From positions 1 through 23,618 of the forward strand of contig JAJYJN010000012.1 of assembly GCA_021789455.1 (NCBI GenBank): a stretch of DNA of 23,618 bases. The letters are read 5' to 3'. Position numbers and translations under genes: made by a program. The first letter of the stretch is position 1. Each line of letters starts with the position of its first letter. Shown here in pieces: positions 14,509 to 21,891 of this stretch. Below the pieces are notes generated by a model. That model did no database searches. It was not told the DNA's origin and worked only from the letters and a program-made list of their open reading frames with translations. This DNA comes from a bacterium. Its GTDB lineage: Bacteria; SZUA-79; Acidulodesulfobacterales; Acidulodesulfobacteraceae.

Positions 14509-16788
14509 TTATTCTTCTGCCGATTTTTTAACCTGCAAAAGTTTTTTAGTTATATCTATGAAAAGAACCAAAACGCCTATGCTGAAAACTATATCTCCGG
14601 GAACTCTTAACCAGAGCCACAGGTCGGTCTTGTCGTAAAAATAGATGCTTCTCGAATACCAGTAGCCGTGTTTAATCGAAGCCGCAAACTGCATAAAGCC
14701 TTCCGGCAGGAAATTTAATATAACCCATAGAATCATGCCTACGTTAAAGCACCACAGCGCTACCCTGCCTGCGCCCTCCGTCCATTTGGAGGGTTCGACT
14801 ATCATCCTTAAAACGTAATAGGACAATGCGATGCCCAGAAGGCCGAAAACTCCGAATAAAGCCGTGTGTCCATGGTTTATCGTCAAATACTGGCCGTGTT
14901 CGTAATAGTTCATTAACGGCGTATTGATTAATGCACCGAAAACGCCTGCTCCGATAAAGTTCCAGAACGTCGAAGCCTCTAAATATTTAAACGATAAATC
15001 CTGCGGAAATTCTTTTCCGGCTTTTACAAGGATATTTTTCTCGTAAACCGCCTGCATAGTTAAAAGCAACAGCGGAATAACCTCGAGAAACGAGAACATA
15101 GAGCCGAGCGCAATCCAAATGGAGGCATCGCCTATGAAGTAAAAGTGATGTCCCGTTCCGATAATTCCTCCTAAAAATATCAGGATTATCTCCAGAATCA
15201 GGGTATTTTCGATAGTCGTCCTTTTAACGAGACCCTGCGAAAGGAAGAAATAGCCTATAACCGCAACGGCAAAGAATTCGAAAGTTCCTTCGACCCATAG
15301 ATGAACGACCCACCATCTCCAAAAATCCGTTATAGTCCAATTTTTGAGAATCCACGCAAGCGGGAACATTCCGAATACATACATTAAGCCTATGGTAACG
15401 GCGCTTATTAAAAACAGTCTTTCAATGCTCCATTTATCGGTGTTTTTTATAAAATGAGGTTTTAGAGCCCTGTAAAGTATTATTACCCACAGCAGTAAGC
15501 CCACGAATACGATAATCTGGTTGAGCCTTCCCAACTGCAGATATTCAAGGCCCTGATTACCGAGGAAAAACCATAAGCCGTTGTGAAAATAGCCTTTAGC
15601 TCCAAGATACATTCCGACTAATGCCGCAACTCCATCGATTAATAATGCCCACCACAGGAAATCGATAAAAAAAGACTGCCATTTTGCTTCCTTCCCGCCG
15701 CCTATATATTTAGAAACGAATATGCCGGCACCGAGCCAGGTAGAAGCGATAAATAAAATCGCAAGCTGAATGTGCCATGATTTAACGATATTAAACGGCA
15801 AAGCGGTAAGGGTGTGTATCCCAAAAAATGATGCTCTTTCCGCATAGTAATGCGCCAGAAGCATACCCGCTATTATCTGCAAGCCTAACAGGAAAACGCC
15901 TAAGAAAAAGAATTTGGCTGATTTTTTCATCGAATGGGTAATTTTAAAATTATCCAAATCAACCATGGGTTTCCAGTTTTCAAGCAATGCCGGGGCTTCC
16001 TGCCATCCGGGGGATATATAGTTAAGAAAAAACCATATGACAAGGCCCGCAAGAGCGATAAAAGTAGCCAGAGATGCAAAAGTCCACGTATATAGATACG
16101 TCGGCGGATTATTTCCGGCGCCCCTGCTATAAGGCCAGTTATTCGTATATGTATGGTTAACGCCGGGTCTTAACGTAGAAGCGCTCCACGCCGCCCACGA
16201 ATAAAATTCCACTATTCTTTTTATATCCTGTTTCGAAGCCACCAGATTTCTTCCTATCCCAAGATTGCGGTCGCCTTTAGTGTAAAGATTTTCGATTCTT
16301 TTTTGAATTTTATTCAAGGCATATATCTCGCCCGGAGTATAAGTCAAGAGCCTGCCGTCGGAAGAAAACCTGTTTTTCTTTATCTTGGATATTACGAGAG
16401 ATTTTATGTAAACTTGGTCCCTCGACGAGATTTTCGCATAAGGCTTTTTATAAAGCTTCTGTGCCTCGAAATCCCTGTAGTATTTAACCTCCCTGTGAAT
16501 ATACTGATCGGTAAAATCGGGACCGAAATATGCGCCATTGCCGTAAATAGAGCCATAATCCATAAGGTCGAACTCCTGAAACCTTGCTTTGCCGGCGATG
16601 ATATCTTTTCCGGTAAAAACGGTTTTGCCTTTTTGGGTTACGACCTGCGCCGGAATAGGCGGCGCGCCGTAATATACCTTGAACGTTCCGTAAACCAGTA
16701 TGGCTACGAGAACGATAATAGTAAGCGATAACGTAATTTTTAAAAACTTGTTTACCGCTTTTTCGTCATAATAAATGCTTTTTTCCAT
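14509..16788 (-). CDS. norB: Quinol-dependent nitric oxide reductase (qNOR)
   Basis: It reduces 2 NO to N2O at the inner membrane using quinol electrons. The 759-residue single chain is the qNOR form: helix 1, a heme-less NorC-like periplasmic domain (GSIYGNGAYFGPDFTDQYIH in place of CxxCH), then the 12-helix heme-copper-oxidase core. Numbered from the ATG at 16788: low-spin heme ligand H339 (KSWHIQLA), non-heme iron ligands H496 (HLWVEG), H547 and H548 (GTGHH), E500 and E504 at the active site, and H639/H641 (NHGHTALFG) for the two hemes. All are intact, against a NO dismutase. An ATG at 16806 is in frame, but AGAGGAG just inside it is the ribosome site for 16788. It lies downstream of a cytochrome c gene in a probable operon and has a large terminator. 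Expected role: NO detoxification. Confidence 0.92.
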   Translation of the reverse strand: MEKSIYYDEKAVNKFLKITLSLTIIVLVAILVYGTFKVYYGAPPIPAQVVTQKGKTVFTGKDIIAGKARFQEFDLMDYGSIYGNGAYFGPDFTDQYIHREVKYYRDFEAQKLYKKPYAKISSRDQVYIKSLVISKIKKNRFSSDGRLLTYTPGEIYALNKIQKRIENLYTKGDRNLGIGRNLVASKQDIKRIVEFYSWAAWSASTLRPGVNHTYTNNWPYSRGAGNNPPTYLYTWTFASLATFIALAGLVIWFFLNYISPGWQEAPALLENWKPMVDLDNFKITHSMKKSAKFFFLGVFLLGLQIIAGMLLAHYYAERASFFGIHTLTALPFNIVKSWHIQLAILFIASTWLGAGIFVSKYIGGGKEAKWQSFFIDFLWWALLIDGVAALVGMYLGAKGYFHNGLWFFLGNQGLEYLQLGRLNQIIVFVGLLLWVIILYRALKPHFIKNTDKWSIERLFLISAVTIGLMYVFGMFPLAWILKNWTITDFWRWWVVHLWVEGTFEFFAVAVIGYFFLSQGLVKRTTIENTLILEIILIFLGGIIGTGHHFYFIGDASIWIALGSMFSFLEVIPLLLLTMQAVYEKNILVKAGKEFPQDLSFKYLEASTFWNFIGAGVFGALINTPLMNYYEHGQYLTINHGHTALFGVFGLLGIALSYYVLRMIVEPSKWTEGAGRVALWCFNVGMILWVILNFLPEGFMQFAASIKHGYWYSRSIYFYDKTDLWLWLRVPGDIVFSIGVLVLFIDITKKLLQVKKSAEE

Positions 16789-16911
16789 AAGCTCTCCTCT
16801 TTTCATTTATTACAGTTAATTAAAATAAATTAAAACTTCTTTTTACTTCTAAACTTAACGCTTATAAATATTAAGATTATTCAACACCGCTGTCGGCTAT
16901 TAAATATTTTT

Positions 16912-16919
16912 ACCTCCTT
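16912..16919 (-). promoter_or_regulatory. Orphan Shine-Dalgarno sequence after the cytochrome c stop
   Basis: AAGGAGGT on the minus strand, the strongest ribosome-site match in the window, starts three bases after the cytochrome c stop codon. The next bases (AAAAATATTTAATAG) give no ATG, GTG or TTG in range and stop codons follow. The qNOR start is another 120 bases on and has its own site. It may be left from a lost or shifted small gene. Confidence 0.4.
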
Positions 16920-16921
16920 TT

Positions 16922-17344
16922 TTATTGCCGCTTATGAATATTCTGAGCCTTTTTTAATTCCGCCGTTATGATTTTTCTGTCTTCCTTGTTTAAATGATTG
17001 AACATCAATACGAAATACATAGTTCCCGTAGGATTTTTTAAAAAATCATTTACGCTTTCCTTGTAAACTTTCTTAGTATCGGAGTATGCGCCGGAAAGGT
17101 CCGGCCCTACATGTCCTCCCTTAATATTTAAGGCTTTTATGTTATGGCACCTGACACACCCCAATTTATAAAATATTTTTTTTCCTGCCGGAGCTCCGGC
17201 TTTTTTAGAATTCAATCCGATTCCTTCGGATATTTTCAAGGAATAATATAATTCTACAAAAGACAGCGTAAGTATAATAATCAATCCTGCAATGGCGGGC
17301 GCCCATAAGGTCATGAATCTTTTGGTGATTTTCGGCATAATCAT
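16922..17344 (-). CDS. Membrane-anchored monoheme c-type cytochrome
   Basis: A 140-residue protein with one N-terminal helix (about residues 12-34) and a periplasmic heme domain carrying CVRCH (63-67). GGHVGPDLSGAY follows, as in class I cytochromes c; a later methionine (in GTMYFVLMF) is the likely sixth ligand. The general plan, single anchor plus one heme, resembles NorC, the electron-accepting subunit of cNOR. But the reductase gene downstream encodes the quinol type, which does not need a NorC. It could supply an alternative electron route or serve another oxidoreductase. It is the first gene of the qNOR unit and is driven from the FNR-type promoter at 17388-17428. ATGs at 17344 and 17338 are both possible starts; neither has a clear ribosome site. 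Confidence 0.8.
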   Translation of the reverse strand: MIMPKITKRFMTLWAPAIAGLIIILTLSFVELYYSLKISEGIGLNSKKAGAPAGKKIFYKLGCVRCHNIKALNIKGGHVGPDLSGAYSDTKKVYKESVNDFLKNPTGTMYFVLMFNHLNKEDRKIITAELKKAQNIHKRQ

Positions 17345-17387
17345 AATAATATCATTTAATAAATTTACATTAATTTGAGTTTATTAA

Positions 17388-17428
17388 ATTATAAAAAATT
17401 AAAAGAATAAACGTTATGACTTTTATCA
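17388..17428 (-). promoter_or_regulatory. FNR/CRP-type activated promoter of the cytochrome c-qNOR genes
   Basis: On the minus strand TGATAAAAGTCA (17428-17417) is followed after 23 bases by a perfect -10, TATAAT (17393-17388). The expected start near 17381 puts the box centre at about -41.5, the class II position for FNR/CRP-family activators. No -35 hexamer is needed or seen. The box matches the FNR core TGAT-N4-ATCA except for C in place of T on one side (TGAC). Confidence 0.7.
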
Positions 17429-17477
17429 CATTTTTATTATTTTATAATTTATTTTTTATAAAATTATTTTATTAATG

Positions 17478-17518
17478 TGATAAAAATCATATATTAAACT
17501 TTAAAAATTTAGGATAAT
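17478..17518 (+). promoter_or_regulatory. FNR/CRP-type activated promoter of ric
   Basis: TGATAAAAATCA (17478-17489), a perfect TGAT-N4-ATCA core, is followed after 23 bases by GATAAT (17513-17518). The start would be near 17525, with the box centred at -41.5. This mirrors the divergent promoter at 17388-17428 in both sequence and spacing; the wider arms (17416-17432 and 17474-17490) match at 16 of 17 positions. Confidence 0.7.
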
Positions 17519-17581
17519 ACAATTAAAGATAAAAAATTTAACCGATAAGTTAGAATAAAATTATTAAAGGAGAAACGGAAA

Positions 17582-18271
17582 ATGGAAAATACAGCAGATG
17601 TATTACTTTTAAAGAGCGTCGGCGAAATTGCATCGGAAAATCCCGAAAAAATAGGGGTATTTAAAAAATACGGGGTTGATTTTTGCTGCGGCGGCTCAAA
17701 AACCTTAAAAGACGTATGCGAGGAAGCCGGTATAGACCAACTGCTTATGGTTGGCGAATTAAACGGTCCTTCGACTGCGGCGGCTGAAAACGACGAAAAT
17801 TATTCGTTAACCAAAAAGGCCAACGATTGGGACGTTAATTTTTTAATAGATTATATAGTCAATATACACCATACGTTTTTACGCGTCCATATTCCGGAGG
17901 CAGAAGGTTACGTCGAAAAAATTGCTAACGTTCACGGAAACCGGCATCCCGAACTTCTTAAAATAAGGGAGCTTTTTACTAAAATGTCGCAGGCTATGAT
18001 TCTTCATTTAGACAAAGAGGAGGAAGGGCTCTTAACCGATATAAAAGCCGGAAAAACCGAAAACATAAAAAAAGAAATAGAAGATGCTTTATATTACCAT
18101 GAATACGTAGGGCATATCCTTAAAGAAATGCTGTTTTTAAGCTCGGGTTATTCGGTTCCTCAAGACGCCTGTGCTTCTTACAAGCATGCCTACGAACTGC
18201 TTAAAAATATTTCGGACGATATAATGATACACGTCCATATGGAAAATAATATTCTTTTCAAAAAAATTTAG
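17582..18271 (+). CDS. ric: Iron-sulfur cluster repair di-iron protein RIC (YtfE/ScdA)
   Basis: A 229-residue cytosolic protein that restores iron-sulfur clusters damaged by nitric oxide or oxidants. The N-terminal ScdA_N domain has VGEIASENPEKIGVFKKYGV (13-32), then DF with C35-C36-G-G. The C-terminal hemerythrin-like four-helix bundle supplies the di-iron ligands: H96/H97 (NIHHTFLR), H142 with E146-E148 (LHLDKEEEG), a later HEYVGH, and HVHMENNILF near the end. The length matches E. coli YtfE (220). AAAGGAG gives a clear ribosome site. It is transcribed away from the cytochrome c-qNOR genes under a matching FNR-type box and faces the Rrf2 gene, consistent with a shared NO response. Confidence 0.93.
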   Translation: MENTADVLLLKSVGEIASENPEKIGVFKKYGVDFCCGGSKTLKDVCEEAGIDQLLMVGELNGPSTAAAENDENYSLTKKANDWDVNFLIDYIVNIHHTFLRVHIPEAEGYVEKIANVHGNRHPELLKIRELFTKMSQAMILHLDKEEEGLLTDIKAGKTENIKKEIEDALYYHEYVGHILKEMLFLSSGYSVPQDACASYKHAYELLKNISDDIMIHVHMENNILFKKI

Positions 18272-18291
18272 GCAAAATTTAAATAGGATTG

Positions 18292-18711
18292 CTATAATTT
18301 ATTTTTAAAAGTATTATTTGTAAAATCCGCAATAGAATATGAGCTTAGCGCTTTAGTCAGCATTTTTTGAATATCAAGCCACATAAAATGCACGTCGCAA
18401 TTACCAGCGTTTTGACATGAAGATTTATCAACTACGCATCTGTTTAGAACTATAGGTCCGTCTATAATTTCTACTATCATTTTTATTGTAATATTTTCTG
18501 GCTTCACATTAAAGGTGAATCCGCCTTTGGTTCCGATAAAAGAATTTACAAGACCGCTTTTGGCAAGAGCCTGAAATATCTTAGACATAAAAGAGGACGG
18601 TGAGTTGGTGTTTTTAGCTATATCTTTTACGAAACATACCGTTCCCACAGGTTTTTTTGCCATATATACCAGCCCCCTTATTGCATAATCGCTGGCTTTT
18701 GAAATATTCAC
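18292..18711 (-). CDS. Rrf2-family Fe-S regulator, NsrR/IscR-like
   Basis: A 139-residue winged-helix repressor. KASDYAIRGLVYMA (5-18) and GTKGGFTF (60-67) are the Rrf2 signatures. C92, C99 and C105, with H108 three residues after the last cysteine, form a plausible Fe-S ligand set; IscR uses C92, C98, C104 and H107, so spacing here has one extra residue in the first interval. Either an NO-sensing NsrR or an Fe-S/redox sensor is possible. The start is GTG at 18711, supported by AGGGGTG upstream. A 19-bp palindrome in its own promoter (18727-18745) recurs in the cydA promoter, which suggests autoregulation and control of cydAB. It faces ric, 20 bases apart. Confidence 0.88.
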   Translation of the reverse strand: MNISKASDYAIRGLVYMAKKPVGTVCFVKDIAKNTNSPSSFMSKIFQALAKSGLVNSFIGTKGGFTFNVKPENITIKMIVEIIDGPIVLNRCVVDKSSCQNAGNCDVHFMWLDIQKMLTKALSSYSIADFTNNTFKNKL

Positions 18712-18726
18712 TTAAACACCCCTAAT

Positions 18727-18745
18727 TAAGATATAATTTATCTTA
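18727..18745 (-). promoter_or_regulatory. Probable Rrf2 operator in its own promoter
   Basis: TAAGATAAATTATATCTTA on the minus strand, with arms TAAGATA and TATCTTA, lies four bases after a TATAAT and 15 bases before the GTG start. Ends and total length are the same as in the palindrome downstream of the cydA -10. Confidence 0.65.
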
Positions 18746-18766
18746 TATTATTATATATCATACGGC

Positions 18767-18817
18767 AAAAAAATGCCCTATAAAAAATTAAGGGGGGTTA
18801 ATTTAATCATAGGGCAT
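18767..18817 (-). terminator. Rho-independent terminator after cydAB
   Basis: On the minus strand ATGCCCTAT (18817-18809) pairs perfectly with ATAGGGCAT (18781-18773); the T-run lies at 18773-18767. The loop holds a second small ATTAA/TTAAT pairing around a C-run. It ends the cydAB transcript before the Rrf2 gene. Confidence 0.85.
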
Positions 18818-18850
18818 CAGATTAAGGTTAAAATTAAATAGAAAATTTCA

Positions 18851-19867
18851 CTAATAACTGCTGTCGTCCATTTTTACCTTTAATCCAAACTTTTTATAAG
18901 CATAAAAAGCATATATTAAAACAAGCGGCAAACCTATAAGCGTGGCTATCAGCATAACTAAAAGCGTAAGATGATTAGAAGCCGAATTATATATATTAAG
19001 ACTGTACTTTGGGTTAATAGATGAAGGAACAATATCGGGAAATATTCCAACAGCGAGACTTGCTACCGCCCCTAGAATACCTATTATGGAATAGGCGAAC
19101 GGTTTAATGTCGCTTGCAGAGCCTGCTGAAAGAATAACGCCTATCCCGCCTATAAGCATTATAATTGGTACTATGTCTCCTATAATACCTAAACTATTAC
19201 CTAGAAGCCTCGGTGCAAATATCGGAGAAATCAGTAAAAACAGCAGGGTAAAGACTATATATGCTACGGCTAAACGTCTTGCAAAAACCCTTGCCCTTTG
19301 TTGAACTTCCCCTTCAGTTTTCATAATCAAATAAGCTGAGCCATGCATTAAAAACATTGAGAGCGATATAAGACCTCCGGCTAATCCGAAAATATTTAAC
19401 AGACTGAACAAAGACTGATAATCTACATGATCTTTATTAAGTGGAACCCCCATTAATACATTTGCGATTGCAACGCCAAGTAAAAGTGCAATACCGAGAC
19501 CTGTAACGGTAATATCTGCATCCCAAAATTTTCTCCAGCCGAAACTTTCGACTTTACTTCTAAATTCAAATGACACCGCCCTAAATATTATAAGCCAGAC
19601 TACCAGCATCATTGCAAGATAAAATCCGCTGAAAATTGACGCATAAACTAAAGGAAAAGCCGCAAACACGGCGCCGCCTCCAAGTATGAGCCAGACCTGA
19701 TTTCCCTCCCAAACTGGCCCTATGGCGTTCATAACGTATCTTTTTTCGTTGTCGTTTTTAGCTATAAAATTTAACAGTCCTCCTACGCCGTAATCAAAAC
19801 CGTCCATAACCGACCAACCCAAAATAAGAACAGCTACAAGAATAAACCACAATATATTTAAATTCAT
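18851..19867 (-). CDS. cydB: Cytochrome bd quinol oxidase subunit II
   Basis: A 338-residue inner-membrane protein with about eight or nine helices. WSVMDGFDYGVGGL (18-31) and IGPVWEGNQVWLILGGGAVF (49-68), followed by AAFP, are the standard CydB signatures. It pairs with CydA to oxidise quinol and reduce oxygen to water without pumping protons. The start codon overlaps the cydA stop by four bases (ATGA), so the two are translationally coupled. There is no recognisable small cydX in the space before the terminator. Confidence 0.95.
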   Translation of the reverse strand: MNLNILWFILVAVLILGWSVMDGFDYGVGGLLNFIAKNDNEKRYVMNAIGPVWEGNQVWLILGGGAVFAAFPLVYASIFSGFYLAMMLVVWLIIFRAVSFEFRSKVESFGWRKFWDADITVTGLGIALLLGVAIANVLMGVPLNKDHVDYQSLFSLLNIFGLAGGLISLSMFLMHGSAYLIMKTEGEVQQRARVFARRLAVAYIVFTLLFLLISPIFAPRLLGNSLGIIGDIVPIIMLIGGIGVILSAGSASDIKPFAYSIIGILGAVASLAVGIFPDIVPSSINPKYSLNIYNSASNHLTLLVMLIATLIGLPLVLIYAFYAYKKFGLKVKMDDSSY

Positions 19868-21279
19868 AATAAAGCCTCCTTATTATTTGAAACGGCTTTT
19901 GATTTTGATTCTCCGGCAAGCTCGTCTTTGCCTTCCGCTCTTTCCCTTAATTCTCTTTTAAACAAAAAAATCGCAAACGATGCCAACGTTATATATATCA
20001 AAGTAAACATTAAAGTAGATAGTCCTACATCTAATGCGCTGACGTTAGGCGAAACCGATTTTACGGTAGTTAAGAGTCCGTAAACGGTAAAAGGCTGCCG
20101 TCCTATTTCCGTAGTAAACCATCCGAACTCTATCGCTATTAAAGGCAAAAAAGCGGAAAACCAAAAAACCTTAAGCATTTTCGGACTTTCGTATAATTTG
20201 CCTTTAAACAAAAGATATAGGGCTATAAGCATAATCAACGCAAAATAAAACCCGAAATACATCATAATATGAAACGACCAAAAAACCAAAGAAACCGGAG
20301 GAAACATTGCGGCCGTCAATTTCAAATTATATTTATGGTTAATATAGCTTATAGACTTGTTAAATCCCATAACTTTAGCCGCGGGATTCATATAAGCCAG
20401 CATACTTAACATGCCTGGAATTCCTATTTGCGGTCCGTTTGATTCTGTTGCGTTGTTCGGAAGAGCAAAAAGCGTCTCGGGAGCATATCTTTGAGAATGC
20501 CATTGGGCTTCCATCATAGCTAATTTGGTAGGCTGGTACTTAACTACTTCCCTTGCGCTTATGTCGCCTAATATAATTTGAAAACATGCGACTATTACCC
20601 CGGATATGACAGCTATTTTTAATGCCTTTCTCATTATAATATCTTTATTGTTTTTTATTAAAAACCATGCTGCCACGCCCGCCATAAAAAAAGCCGAATA
20701 TTCCCAAGCAGCGGCTATAACGTGAACAAATTCCGACGGGAAATAAGGATTGAATACTACATGCCAAAAATTAGTCATTTTTGGTATTCCGTTTGAGCCA
20801 ATCTTATATCCGGCCGGACTCTGCATCCATGAATTTGCTACTAAAATCCATACGGCTGATAAAGTCGAACCTAAAGCTACAAATATTGTAGATATCCAGT
20901 GCGCTTTAGCCGAAAGCCTGTTCCAGCCAAGGAGCATAACGCCGACGAAAATGGACTCCATAAAAAAAGCAAAAAGTCCTTCTATAGCTAAAGGAGCTCC
21001 AAATATAGCACCTACATAAGATGAATACTGGGACCAGTTAGTACCGAACTGAAATTCCATAACTATTCCGGTTGCAACTCCTACTACAAAATTAATTGCG
21101 AATAATTTAGCAAAAAAACGGGTAATCCTTAAATACTCCTGATTTTTAGAAAAAACGTAAATGCCTTCTGTTATAACAAGAAGAGTCCCAAGACCTATAG
21201 TCAAAGGCGGATAAAGAAAATGAAAAAAGGCGGTCATTCCAAATTGGAATCGCGCCAATAATAAAGCCAGATTATCCAT
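19864..21279 (-). CDS. cydA: Cytochrome bd quinol oxidase subunit I
   Basis: This heme-carrying subunit has 471 residues against 522 in E. coli, because the quinol (Q) loop is of the short type. Ligands seen are H20 (TAFFHFLYPPLTIG), H186 (EFVHVIAAAWEY) and M339 (WSFHIMMYFG). Quinol-site residues remain in GDISAREVVKYQPTKLAMME. GRQPF replaces the usual GRQPW, and H337 stands where E. coli has R391 (FRIMVG), a change also seen in other bd oxidases. Cytochrome bd has high oxygen affinity and tolerates nitric oxide, which suits its place beside qNOR and ric. A strong promoter with an Rrf2-like palindrome precedes it (21386-21441). Confidence 0.95.
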   Translation of the reverse strand: MDNLALLLARFQFGMTAFFHFLYPPLTIGLGTLLVITEGIYVFSKNQEYLRITRFFAKLFAINFVVGVATGIVMEFQFGTNWSQYSSYVGAIFGAPLAIEGLFAFFMESIFVGVMLLGWNRLSAKAHWISTIFVALGSTLSAVWILVANSWMQSPAGYKIGSNGIPKMTNFWHVVFNPYFPSEFVHVIAAAWEYSAFFMAGVAAWFLIKNNKDIIMRKALKIAVISGVIVACFQIILGDISAREVVKYQPTKLAMMEAQWHSQRYAPETLFALPNNATESNGPQIGIPGMLSMLAYMNPAAKVMGFNKSISYINHKYNLKLTAAMFPPVSLVFWSFHIMMYFGFYFALIMLIALYLLFKGKLYESPKMLKVFWFSAFLPLIAIEFGWFTTEIGRQPFTVYGLLTTVKSVSPNVSALDVGLSTLMFTLIYITLASFAIFLFKRELRERAEGKDELAGESKSKAVSNNKEALL

Positions 21280-21385
21280 AAAATACCCCCATGAAATTAA
21301 ATTAATATAAAAGATATTTATATTTTAATTATATCCTTAAATTAATATTTATTAATTTTATAATTGTATTATTGTATTTTTAATT

Positions 21386-21441
21386 TAAGATTAATTTAAT
21401 CTTATTTATCTTATTTATATCATTTGTGGAAATTTTGTCAA
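21386..21441 (-). promoter_or_regulatory. cydA promoter with Rrf2-like operator
   Basis: On the minus strand TTGACA (21441-21436) and TATAAA (21419-21414) are 16 bases apart. Just downstream lies TAAGATTAAATTAATCTTA (21404-21386), a perfect 9-1-9 palindrome, with an extra direct half-site TAAGAT at 21413-21408. The start point near 21407 falls beside the palindrome, as expected for a repressor. The leader to the ATG at 21279 is about 130 bases. Confidence 0.7.
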
Positions 21442-21470
21442 GAAAAAAATGATGAAGATGAAAATATGAA

Positions 21471-21866
21471 TTAATGCCCTTCCGCCCAGTTTTTTGCGAC
21501 GCCAATGTTAACGGCAAGCGGAACGCCGGACAGGAGGTTTTGGGCAGTCATTAAAGGGGCGACGATATTCTTAATATCGTCTGTTAGGGGTTCTTCAACT
21601 TCAAATATGAGTTCGTCGTGGACTTGAAGAATCATTTTTACGGATTCTTTTAATTTTGAACTTTCTTGCAGTTTTTTATAAATATTTATCATAGCAATTT
21701 TTACTATATCGGCGGCGGTTCCCTGAATAGGAGCATTAATCGCTGCTCTCTCGGAAAACGATGATAAATTTTTTATTCCGGAATTTATGTTTTCTATATA
21801 GCATTTTCTGCCGAAGGCGGTTCTGACGAATCCGTTAGACCTTGCCTCTTTCACTATTTTTTCCAT
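21471..21866 (-). CDS. polA: DNA polymerase I, C-terminal piece (frameshifted polA)
   Basis: These 131 residues continue the polymerase domain of the gene at 21892-23618 in another frame. They hold the fingers-to-palm part (AINAPIQGTAADIVKIAMIN) and motif C, QVHDELIFEV, whose Asp binds catalytic metal. The matching frame extends upstream of the ATG at 21866: codons back to about 21905 read YINLYFKNHPAIKDY, which fills the gap in the alignment to other family A polymerases. The ATG is therefore probably not a true start. The gene ends 30 bases upstream of the cydA promoter. Confidence 0.75.
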   Translation of the reverse strand: MEKIVKEARSNGFVRTAFGRKCYIENINSGIKNLSSFSERAAINAPIQGTAADIVKIAMINIYKKLQESSKLKESVKMILQVHDELIFEVEEPLTDDIKNIVAPLMTAQNLLSGVPLAVNIGVAKNWAEGH

Positions 21867-21891
21867 ATAATCTTTAATGGCAGGGTGATTT

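Noticed and set aside
14258..14638. 126-codon plus-strand frame across the qNOR terminator
   Set aside because: It runs through the terminator hairpin and overlaps two genes in antisense; the product looks like translated AT-rich noise.
16303..16731. 142-codon plus-strand frame
   Set aside because: Antisense shadow of the qNOR N-terminal region; no ribosome site or domain.
14509..16806. NO dismutase instead of NO reductase
   Set aside because: The active-site H496, H547, H548, E500 and E504 and the heme histidines are all present; dismutases carry substitutions at the metal and quinol sites.
16789..16806. Upstream ATG (16806) as the qNOR start
   Set aside because: The codons between it and 16788 contain AGAGGAG at ideal distance from the second ATG, so they are leader sequence.
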